From the NCBI RefSeq assembly GCF_003337305.1, contig NZ_QPJO01000002.1, positions 372,001 to 436,000 on the forward strand: 64,000 bases of DNA. The letters run 5' to 3'. Below, piece by piece: positions 1 to 9,158 of this stretch (the first letter of the stretch is position 1; every line of letters begins with the position of its first letter). Both the position numbers and the translations under genes were made by a program. This stretch comes from Winogradskyella arenosi. GTDB lineage: Bacteria > Bacteroidota > Bacteroidia > Flavobacteriales > Flavobacteriaceae. Below the pieces are notes generated by a model. That model was not told the DNA's origin. It was given only the letters and a program-made list of their open reading frames with translations, and made no database searches.

Positions 1-1
1 T

Positions 2-112
2 TTAGGGCTTGTTTTAACCAAAAGAATATTTGCTTTAAATAACGCAGTAATTAGTTATACCAGTTCCAATAAGAACCTAAATACCTTCGAGGTTCGTTTC
101 CCATTAAGTTAA
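2..112 (+). CDS. Sensor histidine kinase, C-terminal fragment (partial)
   Basis: An open frame enters from the left edge and stops at 110-112. The 36 visible residues begin LGLVLTKRIF and end FEVRFPLS. This resembles the last part of a HATPase_c domain: the G-L-x-L-x-K/R helix of the G2 box, then the final strands ending in x-F-P. The gene is therefore probably a two-component sensor kinase whose N-terminus lies outside the window. It ends 71 bp before a heavy-metal efflux operon on the same strand, so it could be the metal sensor for that operon; this is inference from position. Too little is visible to assign a subfamily, and another GHKL ATPase is possible. Confidence 0.55.
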   Translation, partial: LGLVLTKRIFALNNAVISYTSSNKNLNTFEVRFPLS

Positions 113-183
113 AATTTATTTCTATTAAGGTTATTTTAAGGTCAATCACATCAATTTAGCTCTCATAATTAAAAGAGCAAATT

Positions 184-1500
184 ATGAGATACAAAAAAAG
201 CAAGATACCTTTGGTGTTGCTAGTGTTAAGCTTATCCTTTTCTTCACAAGGGCAAGATCAATTAATTTTAAGCAGAGAAGACTGTGAAACTAAATTTTTA
301 AAAGAAAATTTACAGCTTTTAGCAGAGGAGTTAGAAATTTCTCAGGCAGAGGCAATGGTATTACAGTCCAAGTATTGGCCTAACCCAAACTTAACTATAG
401 ACCAAGTTAACCTATGGGCTACACAAGGACAATTAGATGCTTTTGATACCGAAGGACTTCCTGCATTTAATAGTGGTAGTTCTTTTGGAACAAAACAGCA
501 AATCGGAGTTTCTTTAGAACAACTTATTCATACTGCCGGAAAACGTAAAAAGTTAATGGCGATACAAAATATCTCACTCGAGAAATCAAAAGAATATTTT
601 CGAGATGTTTTACGTGGATTGAAAATTGAATTCAGAAATCAACTTACCCAATTACAATATCTTCAATTGAGTAAGAGAATGTATGAAGAAGAGTTGTTGT
701 CTGTAAAACAACTTACTAATGCCTATTTACGTCAGGTTGAATTAGGTCATATTTCTAAAGGTGAATATGTGCGATTAAAAGCTTTAGAGTTAGAGATTAC
801 TCAAAAGACCAATGCCGTTAAAACCGAAATTAATCAGGTTCAAAAAGAATTAAACGTATTAATGCGGTTATCTGCCAACACAGATTTAGTGATTACGGAT
901 GCTGGTTTTATTAAAGATACTGACGGATTTAAATTACGTTCAATCCCAGATTTAATTGTAGAAGCAAAAGAAAATCGTCCAGATTATAAAATAGCGTCAC
1001 TTCAGGAGACTTCGTCATTAATAGAATTAGAATACGAGAAAGCACAGCGTATTCCTGACGTTACCTTTAAAGTAGACTATGATCGAGGTGGAAATTTTAT
1101 GTACAATTTTGTTGGCTTTGGTTTATCCTTCGATCTACCTGTATTCGATAGAAACAAAGGAAATATACTGCATGCAACATCAGAAATAGAACAATCTCAG
1201 TTACGTTCTCAAGAGTTAGAATTAACGCTTGAAAATGAAGTAGCAGCAGCGTATAAAGACTTAATAAATGCCATAGCTTTTTTTGAAAGTATAGATGCAG
1301 ACTATGATGTTTCTTTAGAAATAATGCTTAAAAATTACACTCAAAATTTCAAAGAAAAGAATATCAGTATAGTAGAGTATTTAGATTTTATGGAAGCTTA
1401 CCTCACTAACAAGATTATTATTCTAGAAGCGAGTAAAGACGTTAACGAAAAAGCAGAAAAGCTTAATTATTCCATTGGTAAAGATTTAATTAACAAATAA
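184..1500 (+). CDS. czcC: TolC-family outer-membrane efflux protein (CzcC/CusC-like)
   Basis: This 438-residue protein is the outer-membrane channel of a tripartite heavy-metal efflux pump. An N-terminal signal peptide (hydrophobic core LVLLVLSLSF, likely cleavage after SSQG) precedes the long amphipathic helices typical of the OEP family. An N-P-N-L motif follows the first helix (residues about 62-65), and a strand with D-L-P-V-F-D-R-N-K-G lies at about 317-326, as in CzcC/CusC. There is no lipobox, unlike many proteobacterial homologues. The adaptor gene begins 17 bp downstream and the RND gene follows, so the three are surely co-transcribed. Family and role are confident. The metal exported cannot be read from this subunit. 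Confidence 0.9.
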   Translation: MRYKKSKIPLVLLVLSLSFSSQGQDQLILSREDCETKFLKENLQLLAEELEISQAEAMVLQSKYWPNPNLTIDQVNLWATQGQLDAFDTEGLPAFNSGSSFGTKQQIGVSLEQLIHTAGKRKKLMAIQNISLEKSKEYFRDVLRGLKIEFRNQLTQLQYLQLSKRMYEEELLSVKQLTNAYLRQVELGHISKGEYVRLKALELEITQKTNAVKTEINQVQKELNVLMRLSANTDLVITDAGFIKDTDGFKLRSIPDLIVEAKENRPDYKIASLQETSSLIELEYEKAQRIPDVTFKVDYDRGGNFMYNFVGFGLSFDLPVFDRNKGNILHATSEIEQSQLRSQELELTLENEVAAAYKDLINAIAFFESIDADYDVSLEIMLKNYTQNFKEKNISIVEYLDFMEAYLTNKIIILEASKDVNEKAEKLNYSIGKDLINK

Positions 1501-1517
1501 ATAATCAAAAATATAAC

Positions 1518-2624
1518 ATGAATACATCACACAAAATAGTTTTATTACTGGTTTTTAGTGCTTTCTATAGTTGCGGAAATACCAATAACGACATTGCAGA
1601 AAACGCATCAGAAAGCGCTGTATACTGTATCGATGAAACTTTCAAAAAAAGCTTAGTAATAGAGCAACCTATAAAGAAAAAAATTACAGAAGACATCTCA
1701 TTAACAGGTTCTGTAGAAACCAACCCCGATAAAGTAATTCATTTTGTAAGTTTAGTTGGTGGTATTATTTCTAAGACCTATTTTTCCTTAGGAGATACGG
1801 TGAAAAAGGGGCAAGTATTAGCAGAAATAAGAAGCACAGAGTTAAGTGCTTTAGATGCTGAATTTCAATCTTTAAATTCACAAATTAAGGTTGCTGAGGT
1901 AAAGTTACTTTCGGTAGAAAGGATGTTTAAAGATGAAATATCATCTCAAAAGGAATTGATAGAAGCCCAAACCGAGTTAGCTATTTTAAAATCTGAACGC
2001 CAAAAAGTAGCATCCAATTTAAATATTTTTAGTGCAAGTTCAGGAAAAGATGTTTTTCTAATAAAAGCACCCAAGACAGGGATTATAACCGATACATCTA
2101 TAGCTACAGGTACACAAATTTCTGCAGAAGGTGCACCATTATTTACAATTTCTGATTTAAGTGAAATTTGGGTATTAGTCAATGTTTACGCCACAAATAT
2201 AGAAAGTATACAAGCGGGAATAGAAGTAAATATTTCGTCATTATCCTACCCAGATGAAATATTTAAAGGAACCATTAAAACCATTTCTCAAGTTTTAGAT
2301 AATGAAGCTAAAGTCTTAAAAGCACGTGTGGTGTTAAACAATGAAGACTTAAAACTAAAGCCAGGTATGCTGGTAGATGTTGTAGCAGAAAAGAAATTTG
2401 ATAGCGACGGTATAAGTATTTCAACAGACGCTATGGTTTTTGATCAAAACCAAAACTTTGTAGTGGTTTACAAGACAGATTGTGATGTGGAAATTAGAAA
2501 AGTAGAGCTTCTTAATTCTAATAAAAAAGAGACTTTTTTGATTAGCGGTTTACAAGAAAACGAAAAGATTATTTCAAAAAACCAACTTCTGATTTATGAG
2601 CAACTTAAAAACTTTCAAAATTAA
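1518..2624 (+). CDS. czcB: RND efflux periplasmic adaptor (CzcB/CusB-like), lipoprotein
   Basis: This 368-residue membrane-fusion protein links the RND pump to the TolC-like channel. The N-terminus is a lipoprotein signal (VFSAFYSCGN, acylated Cys about residue 19), so it is anchored to a membrane by lipid. A lipoyl-like half motif (G-D-T-V-K-K-G-Q-V-L, about 92-101) is followed by a short coiled-coil hairpin, then the second lipoyl half (I-K-A-P-K-T-G-I-I-T) and beta-barrel and membrane-proximal domains. It lacks the extra N-terminal metal-binding or His-rich region seen in some CzcB proteins. It lies between czcC-like (17 bp gap) and czcA-like (5 bp gap) genes, which fixes its role. Confidence 0.9.
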   Translation: MNTSHKIVLLLVFSAFYSCGNTNNDIAENASESAVYCIDETFKKSLVIEQPIKKKITEDISLTGSVETNPDKVIHFVSLVGGIISKTYFSLGDTVKKGQVLAEIRSTELSALDAEFQSLNSQIKVAEVKLLSVERMFKDEISSQKELIEAQTELAILKSERQKVASNLNIFSASSGKDVFLIKAPKTGIITDTSIATGTQISAEGAPLFTISDLSEIWVLVNVYATNIESIQAGIEVNISSLSYPDEIFKGTIKTISQVLDNEAKVLKARVVLNNEDLKLKPGMLVDVVAEKKFDSDGISISTDAMVFDQNQNFVVVYKTDCDVEIRKVELLNSNKKETFLISGLQENEKIISKNQLLIYEQLKNFQN

Positions 2625-2629
2625 TTGAG

Positions 2630-5600
2630 ATGAAAAAATTTGTTCAAGGTATTGTAGGCTTTTCGCTTAAGAATAGCATTATTGTATTCTTCCTGACGGC
2701 GTTATTGCTTATCGCAGGAATTATAAGTTACATTCACACACCCATTGAAGCATTTCCAGATGTTACAAATACAAGGGCGCGTATTATTACACAATGGCCA
2801 GGTAGAAGTGCCGAAGAGGTAGAGAAATTTGTAACGCTTCCGTTAATGAAGCAGATGAATACTATCCCTAAAAAAGCGGAAGTACGTTCTATTTCTTTAT
2901 TCGGCTTATCGGCAGTAACGGTTATTTTTGAAGATGATGTAGACGATTTTTATGCACAGCAATATGCATCAAATAGACTTCAGGGAGTTGATTTTCCTGA
3001 TGGTGCCGAAGCGAGTATTGATCCGCCATATGGCGCCACTGGTGAAATATTTAGGTATGTAATAAAAAGTAAACGCCCCATAAAAGAAATTGCTTCTATT
3101 CAAGATTGGGTTATAGAGCGCGAGCTTGTTTCTGTTCCTGGTGTTGCCGATGTGGTAAGTTTTGGTGGTGAAGAAAAAATTTATGAAATTAAAATCAATC
3201 CAACCGAATTAGCACATTATGATTTATCCCCTTTAGAAGTCTATGAGGCTGTTTCTAAAAGCAATATTAATGTTGGTGGCGATGTCATACAAAAAGGAAG
3301 TCAGGCCTATGTAGTGCGTGGTGTTGGACTTTTAGAGAGTAAAGAAGACATTGAGAATATACTAATTGAAGTACGCGGAACCACACCTATTTTAATAAAA
3401 CATGTTGCCGAAGTTATTGTATCGGCAAAACCAAGATTAGGTGTTGTTGGTTTTCAAGATGAAGAAGATTTAGTAGAGGGTATTGTAATTATGTTGCGTG
3501 GTGAAAACCCAGGTGATGTGATTGTTAAATTGAAAGAAAAAATTGCCGATTTAAATGAACGTATTTTACCAAAAGACGTTAAAATAGAATCTTTTATTGA
3601 CCGAACAGAATTGGTAGATGCCACGGTAAACACGGTTAGTAAAAACATTCTCGAAGGGATTATTTTAGTATCTATTATCGTGTTTATTTTCTTATTTAAT
3701 TGGAGAACTACTGTTATTGTAGCTGCTGTTATTCCGTTATCCTTTTTATTTGCTATTGTGATGCTTAGAATACAAGGATTACCGGCGAACTTAATCTCTA
3801 TGGGAGCTATTGATTTTGGTTTATTACTCGAAGGAACCCTTGTTATCGTAGAAACCGTCTTTGTCGCCATGCACCATAAAGCCAAGGAAGTTGGGATGGA
3901 AAAGTTTAATAAGATGAGTAAACTTGGTATTATAAAAAAGAGTGCAGGCAGTGTTGCAACGTATATCGTTTTTGCACAAATTATTTTAGTTGTAGCGCTA
4001 TTACCTATTTTTTCGTTCCAAAAAGTAGAAGGTAAAATGTTTACACCGTTGGCATTTACTTTGGGTTATGCTCTAGTAGGATCTTTAATTTTAAGTATCA
4101 CTTTTGTTCCGGCTATGTGTAAAGTGTTATTGAAAAAAAATATTGTTGAACGCGAGAATAAAATATCACGCTTTTTTACTCAAAACTTATTTAAGTTATT
4201 TCAATGGAGTTACCGCAGACGAAAAGCCACTATTGTCACTTTTATAGTCTTAGTTATTGGCTGTAGCATTTCATTTATGTTTTATGGTTCAGAGTTTATT
4301 CCTAAATTAAATGAAGGAGCATTATATGTTAGAGCTACGTTGCCCAACAGTGTAAATTTAGATGAATCGACAAAATTAGCTAAAGAGATGAAAGCGAAAC
4401 TTCGAAAATTTAAAGAAGTGAAGTTTGTGCTTAATCAAGTAGGAAGACCAAATGACGGTACAGATCCAACAGGTTTTTTTAATATAGAATTTCACATTCA
4501 ATTGTTTCCAGATAGTGAGTGGGATAGAGATATTGATAAAGAAGAATTGATAGAAGAGATGCGAGCTGAATTAAATTCGTATCCGGGCGTGGTATTTGGT
4601 TTTAGTCAACCGATTCAAGATAATGTTGAAGAATATGTTGCAGGTGTAAAAAGTTCGTTAGTGGTTAAGATTTTTGGTGATGATTTGTTTGAGCTAGAAA
4701 AATATGCCGATCAAGTAGCTAATAGTATTAGAGATGTAGAAGGGATTGAAGATTTAAATGTGTATAGAAACATTGGTTTACCTGAATTGCGTATTAAGCT
4801 CGATGAGAAAAAAATGGGTAAATATGGTGTTGCTATGGCAGACGCACAAGCGGTTATAGAAATGGCTATAGGTGGTAGAGCAGCAACAAGTTTTTATGAA
4901 GAAGAACGCATGTTTGACGTTCGTATTCGGTTTCAAAAAGACTATAGAGATGACCAAAATAAAATTGGTGAAATTTTAATACCCACTATGACTGGGAAAA
5001 AAATTCCCTTACGAGAAATATCAGATATAGGCTTTTTAACAGGACCAACATTTATTTATAGAGAAAATAGTAGTCGTTATATCGCAGTTGGGTTTAGTAT
5101 TGAAGGTCGAGATTTAGGGAGCACCATTGCAGAAGCGAAAGCAAATGTAGCTAGAGATGTACAGTTGCCTAAAGCCAATAAAATGACGTGGGCCGGAGAA
5201 TTTGAAAGTAAAGAAAGAGCCGGAAAGCAATTAGCAACCATTGTGCCTGCTGTGCTTTTACTAATTCTATTCTTATTATATTTCAATTTTGGGAATAAAA
5301 AAGATACGTTAATAGCCGCTGCTACTATTCCTTTTGCTTTTGTAGGTGGTTTTTTATCTCTAGTGATTACGCAAACAGTTTTTGGAATTTCAGCAGGAAT
5401 TGGCTTTATTATTCTGTTTGGTGTTAACACCATTAATAGTATCATATTAATTGCAGTGATGAAAGAAAATATGAAAAAAATGAATATCAGAGAAGCTATA
5501 TCGCAAGGTGTTAAAAGTAGAATTAGACCTATTGTTATGATTGCTTTAATGGGGTCTATGGGACTATTACCTGCAGCTATGTCTTCGGGAATGGGATCTG

Positions 5601-5734
5601 AAATTCAGAAACCACTAGCTATTATGATTGTAGGAGGATTAATGTTTTGTATGCTACTATCTTTTACTGTGCTTCCTCAAATATTCTACTTAGCCTATAA
5701 AAATAAAGAAGGTGCTCATGAAATTAAAGATTGA
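2630..5734 (+). CDS. czcA: Heavy-metal efflux RND transporter (CzcA family)
   Basis: This 1034-residue inner-membrane proton/metal antiporter has the full RND layout: TM1 (about 15-33), a large periplasmic porter domain, TM2-6, a second porter domain starting after E-F-I-P-K-L-N-E-G, and TM8-12. The signature F-P-D-V-T-N loop (about 43-48) and V-K-I-F-G-D-D are typical of the HME-RND branch. The TM4 proton-relay motif reads D395-F-G-L-L-L-E401-G-T-L-V-I-V-E408. It aligns with the Asp/Asp/Glu triad of CzcA, but with Glu at the second position. The spacing of 6 and 7 residues matches CzcA and not the Cu(I) CusA branch, favouring divalent ions such as Zn, Co, Cd or Ni. It overlaps the next gene by 17 bp. 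Confidence 0.93.
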   Translation: MKKFVQGIVGFSLKNSIIVFFLTALLLIAGIISYIHTPIEAFPDVTNTRARIITQWPGRSAEEVEKFVTLPLMKQMNTIPKKAEVRSISLFGLSAVTVIFEDDVDDFYAQQYASNRLQGVDFPDGAEASIDPPYGATGEIFRYVIKSKRPIKEIASIQDWVIERELVSVPGVADVVSFGGEEKIYEIKINPTELAHYDLSPLEVYEAVSKSNINVGGDVIQKGSQAYVVRGVGLLESKEDIENILIEVRGTTPILIKHVAEVIVSAKPRLGVVGFQDEEDLVEGIVIMLRGENPGDVIVKLKEKIADLNERILPKDVKIESFIDRTELVDATVNTVSKNILEGIILVSIIVFIFLFNWRTTVIVAAVIPLSFLFAIVMLRIQGLPANLISMGAIDFGLLLEGTLVIVETVFVAMHHKAKEVGMEKFNKMSKLGIIKKSAGSVATYIVFAQIILVVALLPIFSFQKVEGKMFTPLAFTLGYALVGSLILSITFVPAMCKVLLKKNIVERENKISRFFTQNLFKLFQWSYRRRKATIVTFIVLVIGCSISFMFYGSEFIPKLNEGALYVRATLPNSVNLDESTKLAKEMKAKLRKFKEVKFVLNQVGRPNDGTDPTGFFNIEFHIQLFPDSEWDRDIDKEELIEEMRAELNSYPGVVFGFSQPIQDNVEEYVAGVKSSLVVKIFGDDLFELEKYADQVANSIRDVEGIEDLNVYRNIGLPELRIKLDEKKMGKYGVAMADAQAVIEMAIGGRAATSFYEEERMFDVRIRFQKDYRDDQNKIGEILIPTMTGKKIPLREISDIGFLTGPTFIYRENSSRYIAVGFSIEGRDLGSTIAEAKANVARDVQLPKANKMTWAGEFESKERAGKQLATIVPAVLLLILFLLYFNFGNKKDTLIAAATIPFAFVGGFLSLVITQTVFGISAGIGFIILFGVNTINSIILIAVMKENMKKMNIREAISQGVKSRIRPIVMIALMGSMGLLPAAMSSGMGSEIQKPLAIMIVGGLMFCMLLSFTVLPQIFYLAYKNKEGAHEIKD

Positions 5735-6692
5735 TAAATTTGTCCTATCCATTATTGGGACTATTTTAATCGCTTATTTTTTTCCACAATGGGGAGCTCA
5801 AAAAAGTAAAATTCCTATCGACACGATTACTGCGATAGGAATTTCGCTTATCTTTTTCTTCTATGGATTGAAATTAAATTCAACACAATTAATAGCAGGA
5901 CTTAAAAATTGGAAATTACACTTTTTAGTACAAAGTGCTACTTTTGTAATGTTTCCATTATTGGTGCTTTTATGTCGTCCACTAATTCAGAATGAAGAAC
6001 AAGAAACCATTTGGTTGGCTTTCTTTTTCTTAGCAGCATTACCATCTACAGTATCCTCTTCTGTTGTTATGGTATCTATGGCAAAAGGGAATATACCTGC
6101 CGCTATTTTTAATGCAAGTATTTCTGGAATTATAGGAATTGCAATAACACCACTTTGGATGGGTTTGTTTGTAAACGATGCCCAGACCGATTTTGATTTT
6201 ACAGATATCTATCTAAAACTGATTATTCAAATTATTTTACCTGTAGTTTTAGGACTTTTATTACAGCATTTTTTAGGGAAGTTTGCCCACAAACATAATC
6301 GTAGGTTAACCCTATTTGATAAGTCAATTATCTTATTAATCATTTATAAAAGCTTTTCGGAATCTTTTAATGGTGGTATTTTTAATGCCGTTTCTCTTTT
6401 AGGTATAGGTGTTGTTTTTATAGGCGTAATTGTATTGTTTGGCATAGCTTTTTATATAACAGGTTTTCTTTCTAGAAAGTTAAAATTAAACACCGAAGAT
6501 CAGATAACTGTGCAATTTTGTGGTACTAAAAAATCCTTAGTTCACGGTACCGTTTTTTCTAAGATATTATTTGGTAACATGGCGTCGGTGGGTGTTATTC
6601 TTTTGCCTTTAATGCTGTTTCATGCCATACAAATTTTACTAATTAGTATCGTAGCTTCTAAATTAGAAAAGCGAGGAGAGGTTTCACTATAA
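5718..6692 (+). CDS. SBF-like (bile acid:sodium symporter family) transporter, copy 1
   Basis: A 324-residue multi-pass membrane protein of the SBF_like branch of the BART superfamily (about ten hydrophobic helices). Visible family features are G-I-S-L-I-F-F-F-Y-G-L-K-L in the early helices, L-P-S-T-V-S-S-S-V-V in the crossover region, and F-C-G-T-K-K-S-L near the C-terminus. I chose the ATG at 5718 over the GTG at 5712: it gives MKLKIDKFVL, matching the paralogue at 12904, and makes both proteins exactly 324 residues. The start overlaps the end of the czcA-like gene, so it is translated as the last member of the efflux operon. The substrate is unknown; the context suggests a metal- or anion-linked role, but this is inference. 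Confidence 0.8.
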   Translation: MKLKIDKFVLSIIGTILIAYFFPQWGAQKSKIPIDTITAIGISLIFFFYGLKLNSTQLIAGLKNWKLHFLVQSATFVMFPLLVLLCRPLIQNEEQETIWLAFFFLAALPSTVSSSVVMVSMAKGNIPAAIFNASISGIIGIAITPLWMGLFVNDAQTDFDFTDIYLKLIIQIILPVVLGLLLQHFLGKFAHKHNRRLTLFDKSIILLIIYKSFSESFNGGIFNAVSLLGIGVVFIGVIVLFGIAFYITGFLSRKLKLNTEDQITVQFCGTKKSLVHGTVFSKILFGNMASVGVILLPLMLFHAIQILLISIVASKLEKRGEVSL

Positions 6693-6760
6693 AAACTTTA
6701 AATAGCTGATATTAGACTCTTTCTTTTGTGATTTAAGTATCGTTATATTTGCTGTAGAAT

Positions 6761-7789
6761 TTAATCATTTAGTCCTAAAAACTCAACATCACTCAAAGTC
6801 TTCATAAAAGCAATTAAATCTGTTTTTTCTTGAGCTGTGAGTGGGATTCTATTGTTATTATCTTTTAAAATAGGGTCAAGGTTATCTGCCTCTAATACGC
6901 CGCTATCTAAATAATCTAATAAGGCTTCTAATGTTGTAAATTGTCCAAAGCTTCCGTAAGGTGTGGTATGTTCAATGTTTCTTAAGCTTGGAACTCTAAA
7001 ACGCATATAATCTTCAGCAAGCCCTGTGATTCTTGCTCGTCCGGTTTCTTCTGTGTTTGGGTTTATAGGAAAACCGATGTTTCTATAAGATTGATCGGTA
7101 AATAATTCTGTACTGTGGCAACTGCTGCATTTATCTTGAAAAATAGCGTATCCTTGGGCTTCACTAGCTGTAAAGGTAGCCCCTTCATTTCGTTTTACCT
7201 TATCGTACTTGCTATTGGCAGAAATTAGGGTGTATTCAAATTGAGCGATACTGTTATAAATTCCATCAGCTGTAATTCCTTCGCCTTCAAAAGCAAGGTT
7301 AAATAACTCTATATAGGCTTCATCTTCTTCAAGTTTTTCCATTACCTCTAAAATTGAAGAATCCATTTCTTCATGCGTAATAATTGGCACTAAAGGTTGG
7401 TCTTCAAGTTGCAATTTATTGCCATCCCAATTATACACTTGCATAAAAGCCATATTTTGAACTGGTGGCGCATTCCGTAATCCTATGCGCCCTTCAATTC
7501 CAATGGCCTTTGGATTATGATCTGCAAAAGCACTTTCCTGAATGTGACAACTTGAACATGAAATGCTGTTATCGGCACTTAGCCGTGTGTCAAAAAATAG
7601 TTTCTCTCCGAGTGCAACCCCATATTCCGTTGGGGTATTATTGTATACTGCGTCATTGAGCTCGGGAAAATCAGTTGGAATTTCTAAGGTGATTTCAGGA
7701 TTGTTATAAGCCATTAACGTCGTATTGTCATCTTGCGTACATGCCGTTAATACAAGGACCAGAACTAGCGTTTTTATAAATAATTTCAT
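6761..7789 (-). CDS. Di-heme cytochrome c peroxidase/MauG-like lipoprotein, probable MbnH
   Basis: A 342-residue exported di-heme protein. A lipobox (LVLTACTQ, Cys17) is followed by two c-type heme sites, C78-S-S-C-H82 and C221-S-S-C-H225, with the inter-heme W121 in an N-W-D-G-N motif. In classical bacterial CcpA peroxidases the late motif is P-Y-M-H-D-G, where Met is the distal ligand of the high-potential heme. Here the same position reads P-Y-G-S-F-G, with no Met. That is closer to MauG/MbnH enzymes, which oxidise a partner protein. The partner is plausibly the MbnP-like lipoprotein 65 bp upstream: in characterised pairs MbnH converts a Trp of MbnP to kynurenine. Last gene of the putative copper operon. 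An ordinary peroxidase role is the alternative. Confidence 0.75.
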   Translation of the reverse strand: MKLFIKTLVLVLVLTACTQDDNTTLMAYNNPEITLEIPTDFPELNDAVYNNTPTEYGVALGEKLFFDTRLSADNSISCSSCHIQESAFADHNPKAIGIEGRIGLRNAPPVQNMAFMQVYNWDGNKLQLEDQPLVPIITHEEMDSSILEVMEKLEEDEAYIELFNLAFEGEGITADGIYNSIAQFEYTLISANSKYDKVKRNEGATFTASEAQGYAIFQDKCSSCHSTELFTDQSYRNIGFPINPNTEETGRARITGLAEDYMRFRVPSLRNIEHTTPYGSFGQFTTLEALLDYLDSGVLEADNLDPILKDNNNRIPLTAQEKTDLIAFMKTLSDVEFLGLND

Positions 7790-7854
7790 TGTGATATTAG
7801 GAATAAAAAGTATTGGCCTTAGTAAGGTTCTAAAGCCAATACTTCAATTAAGAT

Positions 7855-8724
7855 TTAATTTTCTACAGCTAGGATAGAAAACATTCCTGAGGTATCGTCG
7901 CTGCCGTTACCACCAATATTGTCTACAAATTTCATCATTTCCGTTGCTGTATGCGCACTTGGGGTGGCATTATTAGAAATATCATCTGTAGTTACTAGTG
8001 TAATGGTATGACTGTTTCCGCTTAATAAATAATCGAAATCGGCTTTAATAGCAATACGAGGTGCATTGCTGCCCACTACAGCTGTTGTGGATAAGCTAAG
8101 ACTAACGTCTCTATAAGCATCAACCCCTTGAATATAATTACCATCTTCATCTTCTGCTAATGTGCTTCCTGAATGGAATGATAATTCTTTATTATCGGTA
8201 TCGTAAAAACCTTCAATTTTAGTAAATCGGTAACCCGTTCCCCATTCCCAATGCATAGCGGTTTCGTTACTTCCGGCGTTTTCATAAAATGCAGGAAAGC
8301 TAACTTGATCTAAGGTGTTTAAATCAGATCTAACGCCCAATCCAAATTTTATTTCGGTATAGTCCCCTGTTGGAATATCACTTAAAACATAACTTAAGGT
8401 TTCTGTATTGGCTTGATTTATCACTGTAGCGCCGTTGTCTAAGTCATTAACATTGTAAGGAATTTCGGTTCCATCAGCTTTAATTAAGCGAATGTTGCTA
8501 ATAACATATTTTAATTCTTCAAAATGATGAACTTGTCCAGCGTCTGAAGTATTAACCGTTGCTTCCGTAGCATTAGCAGCACCAAGTGTAATCGGTGTAT
8601 CTCCGAAGGTATTGGTAAATTCTAGAGTTACGTTATTGGCCACAGGATTACTGTCGTCACTACTGCATGACATAAAACCAAGGACGATTGCTGTTAATAA
8701 AATATAATTTTTAAGATGTTTCAT
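7855..8724 (-). CDS. MbnP-like copper-binding lipoprotein
   Basis: A 289-residue lipoprotein (LGFMSCSS, Cys20) with features of the MbnP family: an L-K-Y-V-I-S-N-I motif after a double His (H66, H67), the aromatic motif M-H-W-E-W-G-T-G-Y-R-F (H158, W159, W161), and F-H-S-G-S (H184). In characterised MbnP/CorA/MopE proteins a Trp converted to kynurenine joins His residues in a copper site. W159 or W161 with H158/H184 are the natural candidates here, by inference. The gene lies directly upstream of a MauG/MbnH-like di-heme gene, the usual pairing, and downstream of a copper-type TonB receptor. Family assignment is by motif and neighbour; which Trp would be modified cannot be read from sequence. 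Confidence 0.75.
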   Translation of the reverse strand: MKHLKNYILLTAIVLGFMSCSSDDSNPVANNVTLEFTNTFGDTPITLGAANATEATVNTSDAGQVHHFEELKYVISNIRLIKADGTEIPYNVNDLDNGATVINQANTETLSYVLSDIPTGDYTEIKFGLGVRSDLNTLDQVSFPAFYENAGSNETAMHWEWGTGYRFTKIEGFYDTDNKELSFHSGSTLAEDEDGNYIQGVDAYRDVSLSLSTTAVVGSNAPRIAIKADFDYLLSGNSHTITLVTTDDISNNATPSAHTATEMMKFVDNIGGNGSDDTSGMFSILAVEN

Positions 8725-8791
8725 TTTTTTAATATTGTAATGTTTGATAGGTATATTTAATTTTATTTGTGTGTATTTTTAAAAATCAAAC

Positions 8792-9154
8792 CTATATGGG
8801 AGGTGGTACTACGATTTCTAAATATGGGGCTTTGTGTTTTAGATTTTCATAGGTAACAACGATTCTTTTTTTACTGATTGTTTTGAGCGCAATAGCGTAC
8901 TCATCATTTGGTGTAAACACCCAATCAAAATATTTAGTAGTAATCGTTTTTTTAGAATCTGAATGTTCTGTTTCTTTTAATTCCTTATGCAGAAAACACT
9001 GGCCATTACATTGCAGTTCAGGTTTGTCTTGGTTAACACAAAATTGTTTCGCGATGACTTTTTGGTTCAGTTTAAAGTGCACTATAACGACTGCGCGTTG
9101 CGAAATGACAAGCAGTATTAAAAACGTTATAAGAAGACTAAAAACTTTTTTCAT
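8792..9154 (-). CDS. Small exported Cys-rich protein, CVN-x-D-x-P-x-LQCNG-x-C family (copy A)
   Basis: A 120-residue protein of no family I can name. An N-terminal hydrophobic helix (about 4-22, signal peptide or anchor) is followed by F-C-V-N-Q-D-K-P-E-L-Q-C-N-G-Q-C-F-L, then K-E-L, an acidic/His-containing linker (T-E-H-S-D-S), and a Pro-rich C-terminus (V-P-P-P-I). The paralogue at 12380-12745 has the same Cys-containing block, similar spacing and a Pro-rich end. Three cysteines in a fixed 14-residue pattern suggest metal or redox chemistry outside the cytoplasm. It is 4 bp downstream of the copper-type TonB receptor and upstream of mbnP-like, so a periplasmic copper carrier or chaperone is a reasonable guess, unproven. 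Confidence 0.7.
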   Translation of the reverse strand: MKKVFSLLITFLILLVISQRAVVIVHFKLNQKVIAKQFCVNQDKPELQCNGQCFLHKELKETEHSDSKKTITTKYFDWVFTPNDEYAIALKTISKKRIVVTYENLKHKAPYLEIVVPPPI

Positions 9155-9158
9155 TGGT

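Noticed and set aside
3454..3885. 143-codon minus-strand frame inside the RND pump gene
   Set aside because: Antisense to a strongly conserved gene; the composition is a mirror of the RND codons and no domain or signal is visible.
5077..5445. 122-codon minus-strand frame in the RND pump gene
   Set aside because: Shadow frame; no recognisable motif or translation signal.
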